Source: DASSTY01 sp035760645
Lineage (GTDB): Bacteria; Gemmatimonadota; Gemmatimonadetes; Gemmatimonadales; GWC2-71-9
Direction: 5' to 3'
DNA length: 64,000 nt
Assembly: GCA_035760645.1 (NCBI GenBank)
Contig: DASTSO010000024.1
Coordinates: 62,001-126,000, forward strand
Made by a program: the position numbers and the translations under genes. This document shows positions 18,822 through 32,062 of this stretch, piece after piece; position 1 is the stretch's first letter, and each line of letters begins with the position of its first letter. The notes beneath the pieces are model-generated. The model did not search any database. It was given only the letters and a program-made list of their open reading frames with translations, and was not told the DNA's origin.

Positions 18822-21023
18822 CTACTGCGCCGCCGCGCTCCCCTGCGGGTTGGGCGACTCGCGCCGCTCGATGCTGGAGACGCTCTTCACGCGGCGCACG
18901 GCCTTGAGCACCTTGGCCAGGTGCGGGAGGTTGTCGACCTCGACGAAGATCGTGCCGAAGACGGTGCCGTCCTTCGTGTGCAGGTCGGCGCCGCGGATGT
19001 TCGTGCCGGTGCCGCTGATGGCCTGCATGATGTCGGCGTAGAGCCCGCGCCGGTCCTCGGCGGTGAGCGCGAGGCGCACGGCGAACGACTCCCCGTCGGC
19101 CTCCTGCCAGTCGATGTCCACCCGCCGCTCGTCGGCCGAGAGGGTGAGCAGGTTGGGGCAGTCGGCGCGGTGGATCGAGATCCCCCGCCCCTGCGTCACG
19201 TAGCCCACGACCTGGTCGCCCGGCACCGGCTGGCAGCACTGGGCGTAGCGGACCATGAGCCCGTCGACGCCCTGGATCTTGATGCCGCGCCCGAGGCGGA
19301 TGCGGTCGATGACGCGGCCGAACACCGTCGGCTTCGGCTCGGTGAGGTCCTCGGCCGTGAGTTCGGGATGGAGCGCGCGGAAGACCTGCCCGATGGCCAC
19401 GTCCCCCCGCCCCACGGCGATCTCGAGGTGCCGGCCGTCCGGCAGCCCGAGCGCGGCCGCGGCCTTCTGCAGCCGCTCGTCGTCGGCCGGCTCGAGACGG
19501 CGGCGCCGGGTCTCGCGCTGCAGGATCTCGCGGCCGAGCTGGAGGCTGATCGTCTCCTCCTCGTGCCGCACCCACTGCTTGATCTTGTGGCGCGCGCGGG
19601 CCGTGCGCACGTGGGCGAGCCAGTCGCGGCTCGGGCGCGCGGTGGGACTGGTGAGGATCTCGACCGTATCGCCGTTCCGGAGCTCGCGGTGCAGCGGCGC
19701 GATGCGGCCGTTGATCTTGGCGCCCTGGCACCGCAGGCCGACCTCGGTGTGCACGTGGAAGGCGAAGTCGATCGCCGTCGCGCCCTTCGGCAGCCGCTTC
19801 ACGTCGCCCTGCGGCGTGAAGACGAAGATCTCGTCCTGGTAGAGGTCGATCTTCAGGAACTCGAGGAACTCCTCGGGGCTGTGCGCGTCCTGCTGCAGCT
19901 CGAGGAGCTGGCGGAACCAGCCCAGGTGGCTGTCGAGCTCGTCGGGCTTGGCGGGCGGCCGGTCGTCGCTCTTGTAGACCCAGTGGGCCGCGATACCGTA
20001 CTCGGCCGTGCGGTGCATCTCGCGCGTGCGGATCTGCACCTCGAAGAGCTGGCCGCCGGGGCCGAAGATGGTGGTGTGGAGCGACTGGTAGGCGTTCGAC
20101 TTCGGGCTGGCGATGTAGTCCTTGATGCGCTCCTGGATCGGCGTCCAGTTGTGGTGGATGATGCCGAGGACGTGGTAGCACTCCGGCACCGAGCGCACGA
20201 TGATCCGGACCGCCATCAGGTCGTAGATCTCGTCGAACGACTTGTTCCGCTTGCGCATCTTCTGCGCGATCGACCAGAGGTGCTTCGGCCGTCCGGTCAC
20301 CTCGAACCACTCGATCCCCGCCTGCTTCAGCTCGTGCTCGATCGGCGCCTTGAGGCGCTGGATCATCTGCTCGCGCACCGCCTTCTTGGACGCCACCGCC
20401 TGGGCCAGCTCGCGGTATTCCTCGGGCTCGAGGAACTTGAAGGCCAGGTCCTCGAGCTCGGCCTTCATCTTCGCCATGCCGAAGCGGTGGGCGAGGGGCG
20501 CGTAGATCTCGCGCGTCTCGAGGGCGATCCGCTCGCGGCGCTCGGGGCTCAGGTGCTCGAGCGTGCGCATGTTGTGCAGGCGGTCGCCGAGCTTGATGAT
20601 GATGACCCGCGCGTCGCGCGCGATCGAGAGCAGCAGCTTGCGGTAGTTCTCCACCTGCTCCTCGGCCGAGGAGCGGAAGGTGAGGTGGGAGATCTTGGTG
20701 AGCCCGTCGACGATCCCCGCGATCTCCTGGCCGAACTCGCGCCCGATGTCCTCGATGCGCACGTCGGAGTCCTCGACCACGTCGTGCAGCAGCGCCGCGG
20801 CGATCGACGTGGTGTCGAGGAGCTGCTCGGCGAGGATGAGCGCGACGGCGATGCTGTGCGAGATGAACTCCTCGCCCGACATCCGCTTCTGGCCCCGGTG
20901 CGCGGACGCGCTGAAGCGCAGCGCCCGCTCGATCACGTCGAGGTCCAGGCGGTCGGCGTGGCGCTCGAGCACCGAGCGCAGCTCGCGCACCTCGGGGGTG
21001 AGGTCGGGAAGGATGGTCGTCAC
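18822..21023 (-). CDS. rel: Bifunctional (p)ppGpp synthetase/hydrolase, RelA/SpoT family
   Basis: The 733-residue stringent-response enzyme makes and degrades (p)ppGpp. The N-terminal HD hydrolase is intact (HD at 80-81, ED at 84-85). The synthetase has the basic Arg-Ile-Lys-Asp of the RxKD motif before YIASPKSNAYQSLHT, which marks bifunctional rather than RelA-only enzymes. A TGS domain (FVFTPQGDVKRLPKGATAIDF), a helical region, a zinc-finger-like CCQPVPGD and a C-terminal ACT domain follow. The GTG at 21023 overlaps the radC stop as GTGA, coupling the two. Confidence 0.95.
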   Translation of the reverse strand: MTTILPDLTPEVRELRSVLERHADRLDLDVIERALRFSASAHRGQKRMSGEEFISHSIAVALILAEQLLDTTSIAAALLHDVVEDSDVRIEDIGREFGQEIAGIVDGLTKISHLTFRSSAEEQVENYRKLLLSIARDARVIIIKLGDRLHNMRTLEHLSPERRERIALETREIYAPLAHRFGMAKMKAELEDLAFKFLEPEEYRELAQAVASKKAVREQMIQRLKAPIEHELKQAGIEWFEVTGRPKHLWSIAQKMRKRNKSFDEIYDLMAVRIIVRSVPECYHVLGIIHHNWTPIQERIKDYIASPKSNAYQSLHTTIFGPGGQLFEVQIRTREMHRTAEYGIAAHWVYKSDDRPPAKPDELDSHLGWFRQLLELQQDAHSPEEFLEFLKIDLYQDEIFVFTPQGDVKRLPKGATAIDFAFHVHTEVGLRCQGAKINGRIAPLHRELRNGDTVEILTSPTARPSRDWLAHVRTARARHKIKQWVRHEEETISLQLGREILQRETRRRRLEPADDERLQKAAAALGLPDGRHLEIAVGRGDVAIGQVFRALHPELTAEDLTEPKPTVFGRVIDRIRLGRGIKIQGVDGLMVRYAQCCQPVPGDQVVGYVTQGRGISIHRADCPNLLTLSADERRVDIDWQEADGESFAVRLALTAEDRRGLYADIMQAISGTGTNIRGADLHTKDGTVFGTIFVEVDNLPHLAKVLKAVRRVKSVSSIERRESPNPQGSAAAQ

Positions 21024-21712
21024 AGCAGGCCTGCGGTCGCGAAACTCACGAAACGGTCCCCGGCGATGATCACGTGGTCGTACAGCGGGAGGTCCAGGAG
21101 CTGGCCCGCGGCGACCAGTTGCCGCGTGACCGCCCGGTCTTCGGCCGACGGGGTCGGGTCGCCGCTCGGGTGATTGTGCACGACGATCACCCCGGCCGCG
21201 GCCTCGGCGATCGCCGGGCGGAACACCTCGCGCGGGTGCACCAGCGAGCTGTCGAGGAGGCCCCGGGTCACCAGCACCTCGCGCAGCACCTGGCTCTGAC
21301 TGTCGAGGGCGAGCAGATGGAACTCCTCGACCGGCAGATCCCGCAGCTTTCCTTCGAACAGGCGGACGACGTCCTCCGGTTCCCGAATGCGGGCCGGTGC
21401 GGGCCGCGCCTCCCGCGCCAGCCGGGCCCCGAGTTCGAGCGCGGCGACGAGCCGCGCGCCCTTCGCCGGCCCCACGCCCGCCACCCGGAGCAGCTCGGCC
21501 GGGGGGCGGGCGGCCAGGCGCCGGAGCGAGCCGGCGCCGATCGCGAGCAGCTCGTCGGCCACCTCGGCCGCGGGCCGGCCCGCGCCGCCGGTTCCTAGGA
21601 GAATGGCCACCAGTTCGGCGCCCGTCAACGCGGCGGGGCCGAGCGTCCAGAGGCGCTCGCGCGGCCGGTCCGCGCCGGGACCCGGCAGCGGCGGCGATGC
21701 AGGCGTCGGCAT
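21020..21712 (-). CDS. radC: RadC-family JAMM-domain protein
   Basis: The 230-residue protein has an N-terminal helix-hairpin-helix region (LRVAGVGPAKGARLVAALELG) and a C-terminal MPN domain with the JAMM metal site HNHPSGDPTPSAED. The biochemical role of RadC is unsettled; the original repair assignment in E. coli was withdrawn. Length is standard. It is the first gene of the radC-rel unit, and TACCGT lies 6 bases before the ATG. A hairpin terminator separates it from secA. Confidence 0.93.
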   Translation of the reverse strand: MPTPASPPLPGPGADRPRERLWTLGPAALTGAELVAILLGTGGAGRPAAEVADELLAIGAGSLRRLAARPPAELLRVAGVGPAKGARLVAALELGARLAREARPAPARIREPEDVVRLFEGKLRDLPVEEFHLLALDSQSQVLREVLVTRGLLDSSLVHPREVFRPAIAEAAAGVIVVHNHPSGDPTPSAEDRAVTRQLVAAGQLLDLPLYDHVIIAGDRFVSFATAGLL

Positions 21713-21718
21713 GCCCCG

Positions 21719-21724
21719 ACGGTA
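21719..21724 (-). promoter_or_regulatory. Weak TANNNT box before radC
   Basis: TACCGT on the minus strand lies exactly 6 bases before the radC ATG, the same spacing as for uvrB, EVE, rrf2 and hutH. The box is GC-rich and may be coincidental. Confidence 0.25.
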
Positions 21725-21778
21725 GCCCCGGCGCGCCGGGCCACGGGATCCGCTTTCACGCGGCGTGGTCCGAATGCA

Positions 21779-21813
21779 CGACGGCTCCCCGGCTGCAATC
21801 CGGGGAGCCGTCG
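21779..21813 (-). terminator. Terminator of secA
   Basis: A perfect 14-bp stem (21779-21792 against 21800-21813) has a 7-base loop, about 40 bases past the secA stop. There is no long T-run on the minus strand. Confidence 0.7.
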
Positions 21814-21854
21814 CTCCGGGGTGCGGGTGCGTCGCGCCGCTCAGGCAGCGGGGC

Positions 21855-25078
<3,224 letters not shown>

Positions 25079-25082
<4 letters not shown>

Positions 25083-25654
25083 TCGTCTCCATCCAGGTAA
25101 AGACGGCGCGCCGCCACGTACTCGGCGACCGCCTCGGGCACCCAGTACCGGATCGACCACCCCGCGCGCACCCGCGCCCGGATCTCGGTTGACGAGATGC
25201 CGATGGCCGGCACCTCCACCGTCCGCCACACATAGGGGGCGACCGGCGCCGCCCGCCCGGCCCGGGCAAAGGCCACGATCCGGGCGAGCCCGGGAATATC
25301 GCTACCCTCGCGCCAGGATGGCAGCTCTGCGGCCGCGTCGGCCCCAACGACGAGCGCGAACTCCCGGCCCGGTTCCCGGCCACCGAGCTCGCGCAGCGTG
25401 TCCACCGTGTAGGAGGGCCCTTCCCGCTCCAACTCGCAACGCTCCAGGCGGAAACGCGGTTCCCCCCGGATCGCCAGCTCCACCATCGCCGCCCGCGCCT
25501 CGGCTGGCGCCCGGTGCTGCCCCACCTTGAACGGCTGCAGGCGCGCCGGGACGAAGCGCAGCTCCTCGAGCTCGAGCGCCTCGACGACCGCCTGCGCGAC
25601 CAGCAGGTGGCCGAGGTGGATCGGGTCGAACGAGCCGCCGAAGAGCCCGATCAT
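25079..25654 (-). CDS. nadD: Nicotinate-nucleotide adenylyltransferase
   Basis: The 191-residue enzyme adenylates NaMN to deamido-NAD. The nucleotidyltransferase signature GGSFDPIHLGHLL is at residues 6-18, and the C-terminal ISSTEIRARVRAG is the second nucleotide-binding motif. Length is typical. The ATG at 25654 was chosen because the signature starts at its normal place. It sits 11 bases after bamD, and its TGA overlaps the secA ATG. Confidence 0.95.
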
Positions 25655-25665
25655 GCCCGCGGCGC

Positions 25666-26454
25666 TCAGGACGCCTTGGCGGGCGTGGCCTGGCAGACCT
25701 TGTCGAGGTCGTTCGCCTTCGGGTGGAAGCGCCGCAGGTAGCCGCAGGTCTCGGCCGCGTCCTCCGAGTAGCCGAGCACCCGGTAGGCCTCCACCAGCTT
25801 GACCAGCGCGTCCGGCGCCACCTGCGCCCGGGGATAGGTGGCGACGAGGTCCTTGAGGTAGAGAATGGCCGAGTCGTAGGCCTTGAGGCGCAGGTAGTAG
25901 AGCGCCGACTTGTACTGCTTGAAGGCGAACCAGTCCTGCAGGTGCTGCATCTTCCCCTGCGCCCGCTGGGCGGCGGGGCTGTCGGGGTAGCGGCTCACCA
26001 GCTCCTGGTAGGTCGCCAGGGCGGTCTGGCCGTAGGACGGATCGAGCTCGGGGCGGCGCCAGAGCTCGGCGTACGCGTCCCCGACGCGCAGCAGGGCGTC
26101 GGGTGCGAGCGGGTCGTTCGGCGTCTCGTCGGAGACGCGGCGGAAATCGCGGGCCGCCTCGAGCCGCTGGCCCTGCGCGAGCTTGGTCTCGCCGATGTAG
26201 AACCGGGCCCGCGTGATCCGCCCGTCGCCCGGCCCGGCCTCGAGCAGGAAGCGCTCGAAGAGGGTCCCCGCATCCGACCACTTGCCCCGGCGGTAGGCGT
26301 GCTCGCCCTGGGTCCAGATCGAGTCGAGCGCGGTCTGGGGAATGCGCTCGGCGCTCCCGGCCAGCGGCGCGGGCTGCGTGGCGTCCGACCGGCGGCCACC
26401 CGCGCAGGCGGCCGTCCCGAGCAGGGCAAGGAGGCAGAGGGTACGACGGAGCAT
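25666..26454 (-). CDS. bamD: Outer-membrane assembly lipoprotein BamD
   Basis: The 262-residue lipoprotein has lipobox Leu-Gly-Thr-Ala-Ala-Cys (Cys17) and five TPR-like repeats (for example HAYRRGKWSDAGTLFERF, YLRLKAYDSAILYLKDLVATYP), the architecture of BamD/ComL. BamD is the essential partner of BamA for beta-barrel insertion, which would include the LptD barrel encoded at 3195-6782. It heads a bamD-nadD-secA transcript from its own promoter. Confidence 0.88.
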   Translation of the reverse strand: MLRRTLCLLALLGTAACAGGRRSDATQPAPLAGSAERIPQTALDSIWTQGEHAYRRGKWSDAGTLFERFLLEAGPGDGRITRARFYIGETKLAQGQRLEAARDFRRVSDETPNDPLAPDALLRVGDAYAELWRRPELDPSYGQTALATYQELVSRYPDSPAAQRAQGKMQHLQDWFAFKQYKSALYYLRLKAYDSAILYLKDLVATYPRAQVAPDALVKLVEAYRVLGYSEDAAETCGYLRRFHPKANDLDKVCQATPAKAS

Positions 26455-26502
26455 CAGGTCTCGCTCGAGCGGGTGCGGTCAGGGTTGTCCGGGAATCCTA
26501 CC

Positions 26503-26532
26503 AAGATAATCGGGGAGACGCCCCGGCTGTCA
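26503..26532 (-). promoter_or_regulatory. Promoter of bamD
   Basis: On the minus strand, GTGACA (26532-26527), 18 bases, TATCTT (26508-26503). The -35 overlaps the stop codon of the upstream TPR gene. The predicted leader is about 40 bases. Confidence 0.6.
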
Positions 26533-27237
26533 CCCGGCCGCACGCTCGACCATGGCGAGGTAGGCCTCCACCCGCGCGTTCTCGGGACGGCGGGCGAGGC
26601 AGCCGCGCCAGACGTCCCGCGCGGCGAGCGCGTCGCCTGCGAGGTAGTGGGCGAGCCCCAGCGCCGCCTCCGCGTCCACGAAGTTCGGCCGCGCCACGAG
26701 GACGCGCTCGAGCTCCTCGCGCGCCGCGAGCGGCTGCCCCGCCTCGAGGAGCAGACGGGCGAGGCGGTAGCGGAGGTCGTGGAACTCGGGCCCCAGCTCC
26801 AGCGCGCGCCGGTACTGGGCGACGGCCTCGGCGAGCGCGAACGCCTCGGCGTAGGCCTCGCCGAGGGCGGCGTGCTGGTTGGCGAGCCGGGCGGCGACGT
26901 GCCCCGGGAAGCCCGCGACGGCCGGCCCCTCGGCGGCGCGGGCCTGGCCGAAGGCGGCCTCGGCCTCCGCGGCCCGGCCCAGTTCGCTGAGGACGAGGCC
27001 GCGATGGATCAGCGCCTCGAGATAGCGGGGATTGAGTCCGAGCGCGGCGTCGAAGGCCGCGAGCGCGCGCTCGGACTGGCCCAGAAGGGAGTAGGAGAGC
27101 CCGAGCAGGTGATGCGCGTCGGCGTAGGCCCCACCCGCCTCGATCAGCTCCTCGAGCAGGTGGATGGCGCCGTAGTAGTCCTGCAGCGCGAACCGCTCGC
27201 GGGCGGCGCCGAGCAGGTGCTCAGCGCTGACGTGCAT
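26530..27237 (-). CDS. TPR-repeat protein
   Basis: The 235-residue protein has no signal peptide and is built of about six TPRs (LLGLSYSLLGQSERALAAFDAAL, LIHRGLVLSELGRAAEAEAAF, YRLARLLLEAGQPLAAREELERVL and others). It starts MHVSAEHLLGAARERF. No catalytic motif is present. It is the last gene of the nucleotide-sugar operon and overlaps the upstream epimerase by 17 bases. A role as an assembly or regulatory scaffold for that pathway is inference only. Confidence 0.82.
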   Translation of the reverse strand: MHVSAEHLLGAARERFALQDYYGAIHLLEELIEAGGAYADAHHLLGLSYSLLGQSERALAAFDAALGLNPRYLEALIHRGLVLSELGRAAEAEAAFGQARAAEGPAVAGFPGHVAARLANQHAALGEAYAEAFALAEAVAQYRRALELGPEFHDLRYRLARLLLEAGQPLAAREELERVLVARPNFVDAEAALGLAHYLAGDALAARDVWRGCLARRPENARVEAYLAMVERAAG

Positions 27238-28194
27238 AGGTCTCGCGGAACCACTCGGCGAAGCGCCGCACCCCCTCGGGGAAGGCGGTGCGCGGGGCGT
27301 AGCCCAGCACGCGGCCCGACTTGGTGAGATCGGCGAAGGTGTGCTGCACGTCGCCCGGCTGCATCGGCGCCCACTGGATCACGGGCTCGGCGCCGAGCGC
27401 GGCGGCCACCTCGGCGACCATGTCGCGCAGCGGCACCGGGCGATTGCCGCCCAGGTTGAACGCCTCCATGCCGACCGGCGCCGTGGCGGTCCAGTCGAGC
27501 GCGGCGACGACGCCCGCGGTGATGTCGTCACAGTAGGTGTAGTCGCGCGCCTGGCTGCCGTCGCCGAACAGGGTGAGCGGCTTCCCCTCGGCCATCCGTC
27601 GCATGAAGGCGTGAATGGCGAGGTCGGGCCGCTGGCGCGGCCCGTAGACGGTGAAGAACCGGAGCGCCGCGGCGCGGAAGCCCACGATCGGGGCGAGCGC
27701 CGAGAGGAAGAGCTCGCCCCCGCGCTTGGTGGCGGCGTAGGGCGAGACGGGCTCGACGGCCGGCGCGTCCTCGCGGAAGGGCGCCGGCGTCGAGTCGCCG
27801 TAGACCGACGAGCTCGAGGCGAAGACGACGCGCGACACGCCCGCGCGCCGCGCGGCCTCGAGCACGGCCGCGGTGCCGGTGAGGTTCACGCGCGCATAGC
27901 CGACGGGGTCGAGGATCGAGGGCCGCACCCCCGCCTTCGCGGCGAGATGGACGAGCACCGTCTCGGGGGTGAGCAGGCGCTCGAGCCGCTCGCCGTCGAG
28001 GAGGTCGAACTCGTGGAACTCGAGCGCGTCCTCGCCGAAGCGCGCGGCGACGTCGGCGAGATTGAGCTCCTTGAGCGACCGGTCGTAGAAGGGATCGAAG
28101 TTGTCGATGCCCACCACCTCGTCCCCACGCGCGAGCAGCGCCTCGACGAGGTGGGAGCCGATGAAGCCCGCGGCGCCGGTGACGACGACGCGCG

Positions 28195-28198
<4 letters not shown>
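27221..28198 (-). CDS. NAD-dependent epimerase, UDP-glucuronate 4-epimerase type
   Basis: The 325-residue extended SDR has GAAGFIGSH at 8-16, catalytic SPYAATKRGGEL, and the NFDPFYDRSLKELNLADV segment characteristic of UDP-glucuronate 4-epimerases such as LpsL/Cap1J. It would convert UDP-GlcA, made by the adjacent Ugd, to UDP-GalA. The GTG at 28198 overlaps the ugd TGA as GTGA. A GalE-type activity cannot be excluded. Confidence 0.85.
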
Positions 28199-29550
<1,352 letters not shown>

Positions 29551-29562
29551 GCCGCCGCTCCC

Positions 29563-30849
29563 TTACCGCGGCTTCGCCAGCACGTGCCGGGTGTCCACGA
29601 CCAGGGTCGCGTGGTCCCGCACCAGCCGGTAATCGATGTCCGAGTGGTCGGTCACGACCATGACCAGATCGGCGGCGGCCAGCGCCTCGGGCGTCAGCGC
29701 CACGGAGGCGAACCGGTGGCCGTCTTCGGTGAACGACGGCACGTGGGGATCGTGGTAGCTGACCTGCGCCCCCTGCTGCTCCAGGAGCTTGATGATGTCG
29801 AGCGCCGGGCTCTCGCGCAGGTCGTCGATGTCGCGCTTGTAGGCGACGCCGAGGACGAGCACGCGTGCGCCGCGCATCGCCTTGCCCCGGCCGTTGAGCG
29901 CCTCGACCGCCTTGCGCACCCAGAAGAGCGGCATCTCGGTATTCACCTCGCCGGCGAGGTCGATGAAGCGGGTCTTGTAGTTGAGCCCGCGCATCTTCCA
30001 GGCGAGGTAGTGGGGGTCGATCGGGATGCAGTGGCCGCCGAGTCCGGGGCCCGGCAGGAACTTCATGAAGCCGAACGGCTTGGTGGCGGCCGCCTCGATC
30101 ACCTCCCAGACGTCCACGCCGAGCTTGTCGCAGACGATCGCCATCTCGTTGACGAGCCCGATGTTCACGCTGCGGAAGGTGTTCTCGAGCAGCTTGACGA
30201 GCTCCGCCGCCTCGGTGCTCGAGACCGGCACCAGCGTGTCGATCGCCGGCTGGTAGAGCGCCTCCGCGACGCGCACGCAAGCCGGGGTGATGCCGCCGAC
30301 CACCTTCGGGGTGTTCTTCGTGTGGTAGGTCGGATTGCCCGGGTCGACGCGCTCGGGGCTGAAGGCGAGGAAGAAGTCCTCGCCCACCCGGAGCCCGGTG
30401 CTCTCGAGCGCCGGCAGCATGATCTCGCGGGTGGTGCCCGGGTAGGTGGTGCTCTCGAGGATGATCGCCTGGCCCCGGCGGAGCGTCGCCTTGACCGCCT
30501 CGGTCGCGGCCTGGATGTAGCTCATGTCCGGGTCCTTGAACTTCGACAGCGGCGTCGGCACGCAGATCGAGATCGCGTCGGGCTCGCTCAGACGCGACGC
30601 GTCGGTCGTCGCCGTGAAGCGGCCGGCGCAGACCACCTCGCGCAGCTGCGCGTCCGTGACGTCCTTGATGTGCGACGTGCCCGCGTTGAGGCCGTCGACC
30701 ACCCGCTGGTTGACGTCGTACCCGAGCACATGGTAGCCGGCCTTCGCCAGCTCCACCGCCAGCGGGAGACCGACGTATCCCAGTCCCACGATCCCGAAGA
30801 GCGCCTCCCGGCGCTCCGCCTTCTGGATCAGCTCGTCCGCGACCGACAT
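29563..30849 (-). CDS. wbpA: UDP-N-acetylglucosamine 6-dehydrogenase (WbpA type)
   Basis: The 428-residue UDP-sugar dehydrogenase has GIVGLGYVGLPLAVELAKAGY (19-39), FSPERVDPGN, and the catalytic cysteine in GLGGHCIPIDPHYLAWK. The C-terminal AYKRDIDDLRESPA completes it. It belongs to the WbpA/WecC branch rather than the Ugd branch. WbpA is preferred over UDP-ManNAc dehydrogenase because wbpB-, wbpE- and wbpD-like genes adjoin it, the set that builds UDP-GlcNAc3NAcA. The start at 30849 has GAGGAG 7 bases upstream. A 122-base gap separates it from wbpB. Confidence 0.9.
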   Translation of the reverse strand: MSVADELIQKAERREALFGIVGLGYVGLPLAVELAKAGYHVLGYDVNQRVVDGLNAGTSHIKDVTDAQLREVVCAGRFTATTDASRLSEPDAISICVPTPLSKFKDPDMSYIQAATEAVKATLRRGQAIILESTTYPGTTREIMLPALESTGLRVGEDFFLAFSPERVDPGNPTYHTKNTPKVVGGITPACVRVAEALYQPAIDTLVPVSSTEAAELVKLLENTFRSVNIGLVNEMAIVCDKLGVDVWEVIEAAATKPFGFMKFLPGPGLGGHCIPIDPHYLAWKMRGLNYKTRFIDLAGEVNTEMPLFWVRKAVEALNGRGKAMRGARVLVLGVAYKRDIDDLRESPALDIIKLLEQQGAQVSYHDPHVPSFTEDGHRFASVALTPEALAAADLVMVVTDHSDIDYRLVRDHATLVVDTRHVLAKPR

Positions 30850-30971
30850 CTATGCTCCTCTGCGAGGGAATAGGGCCCCTTCGGGCCGTCTCGTTCAGTT
30901 GGGGGCGCCTCCGCCGGGCGCCCATCCGGGCAGGCCGCTGCAGGACCCGGGCCGCGGCCGCAGGACCGGCC

Positions 30972-32033
30972 TCAGTACTCGAGCGGCAGCGCGACGCGGC
31001 GTCCGTCGCGCGCGGCGAGATAGATCGCCACCAGCAGCTCGAGCGAGCGGAGCCCTTCGCGCCCATCGGTTTCCGGCGCCGCCTCGCCCCGCAGCGCAGC
31101 GATCACGTTGGCGTAGTAGGCCGTGTGGCCGAAGCCGTAGACCGAGGTGGTCTCGTAGCTCGCCTGTTGCACCAGAGCATCACTCGGGTCCGGGGTGGCG
31201 AACTCCCAGGTTTCGATCTTGTTGACCGCGACCCCGCCCACGCGCACCGTGCCGTGCTCGCCCAGGACGGTGATGCTGCCTTCGTAGTTGCGGGGATAGG
31301 TGAGCATCGTCACGCTCATCGTCCCCAGGGCCCCGGTGCGCCAGCGGATCGCCGCCACCCCGGTGTCCTCGACCTGGATGTTGCGGGCCAGCGTCGCCGT
31401 GTAGGCCTGCACGCTCTCGACGGGCCCGATGAGCCAGTCGAGGAGGTCGACATAGTGCGAGGCCTGGTTCATGAACGCCCCGCCGTCGAACTCCCAGGTG
31501 CCGCGCCACGCCGCGCTGTCGTAGTAGCTCTGCGGGCGGCTCCAGAAGACGTTCACCGAGACCATGAAGATCCGGCCGAAGCGCCCCTGCTCCATCGCCC
31601 CCTTGAGCAACTGGAGGGTGGCGTTGCGGCGGTTCTGCTTGACCACGAAGAGGTGCACCCCGGCGACGTCGCAGGCATGGACCATCGCCTTGCCGTCCTG
31701 CCAGCGGGTCGCCATCGGCTTCTCGGTCATGACGTGCCGACCCGCCGCGGCCACCCGGATCGCCTGCTCGGCATGCAGCCCGCTCGGGGTGGCGAGCACG
31801 ACGATGTCCGCGTCGCAGCCGGCGAGCAGGGCGTCGAGGGACGCGAAGCCCGGCGCCCCGGTGCGCGCCACCGCCGCGGCGAGCGCCGCGGGGTCGATGT
31901 CGCACACGCCCACCAGTTCGGCCGCCTCCCGGTGCTGGTCGAGCGCGTCGAAGTGGTTCTTGGAGATCCGCCCGCAGCCCACCAGGGCGAAGCGAACCTT
32001 CCGGTCGGTCACGATCGGCTTGGTAATGAACAT
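30972..32033 (-). CDS. wbpB: Gfo/Idh/MocA oxidoreductase, WbpB/WlbA-like
   Basis: The 353-residue NAD-dependent oxidoreductase has the N-terminal Rossmann motif ALVGCGRISKNHFDAL and the catalytic-Lys motif MTEKPMATRWQDG. VVKQNRRNATL and FDGGAFMNQASHYVDLLDWL form the sugar site. WbpB/WlbA oxidises C3 of UDP-GlcNAcA to the 3-keto intermediate. The ATG at 32033 is used because the true N-terminus (MFITKPIVTDRKVRFALVG) starts there. It sits 29 bases after wbpE. Confidence 0.87.
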   Translation of the reverse strand: MFITKPIVTDRKVRFALVGCGRISKNHFDALDQHREAAELVGVCDIDPAALAAAVARTGAPGFASLDALLAGCDADIVVLATPSGLHAEQAIRVAAAGRHVMTEKPMATRWQDGKAMVHACDVAGVHLFVVKQNRRNATLQLLKGAMEQGRFGRIFMVSVNVFWSRPQSYYDSAAWRGTWEFDGGAFMNQASHYVDLLDWLIGPVESVQAYTATLARNIQVEDTGVAAIRWRTGALGTMSVTMLTYPRNYEGSITVLGEHGTVRVGGVAVNKIETWEFATPDPSDALVQQASYETTSVYGFGHTAYYANVIAALRGEAAPETDGREGLRSLELLVAIYLAARDGRRVALPLEY

Positions 32034-32062
32034 GCCTGCGGGCCGCGCCGCCGCGACGTGCG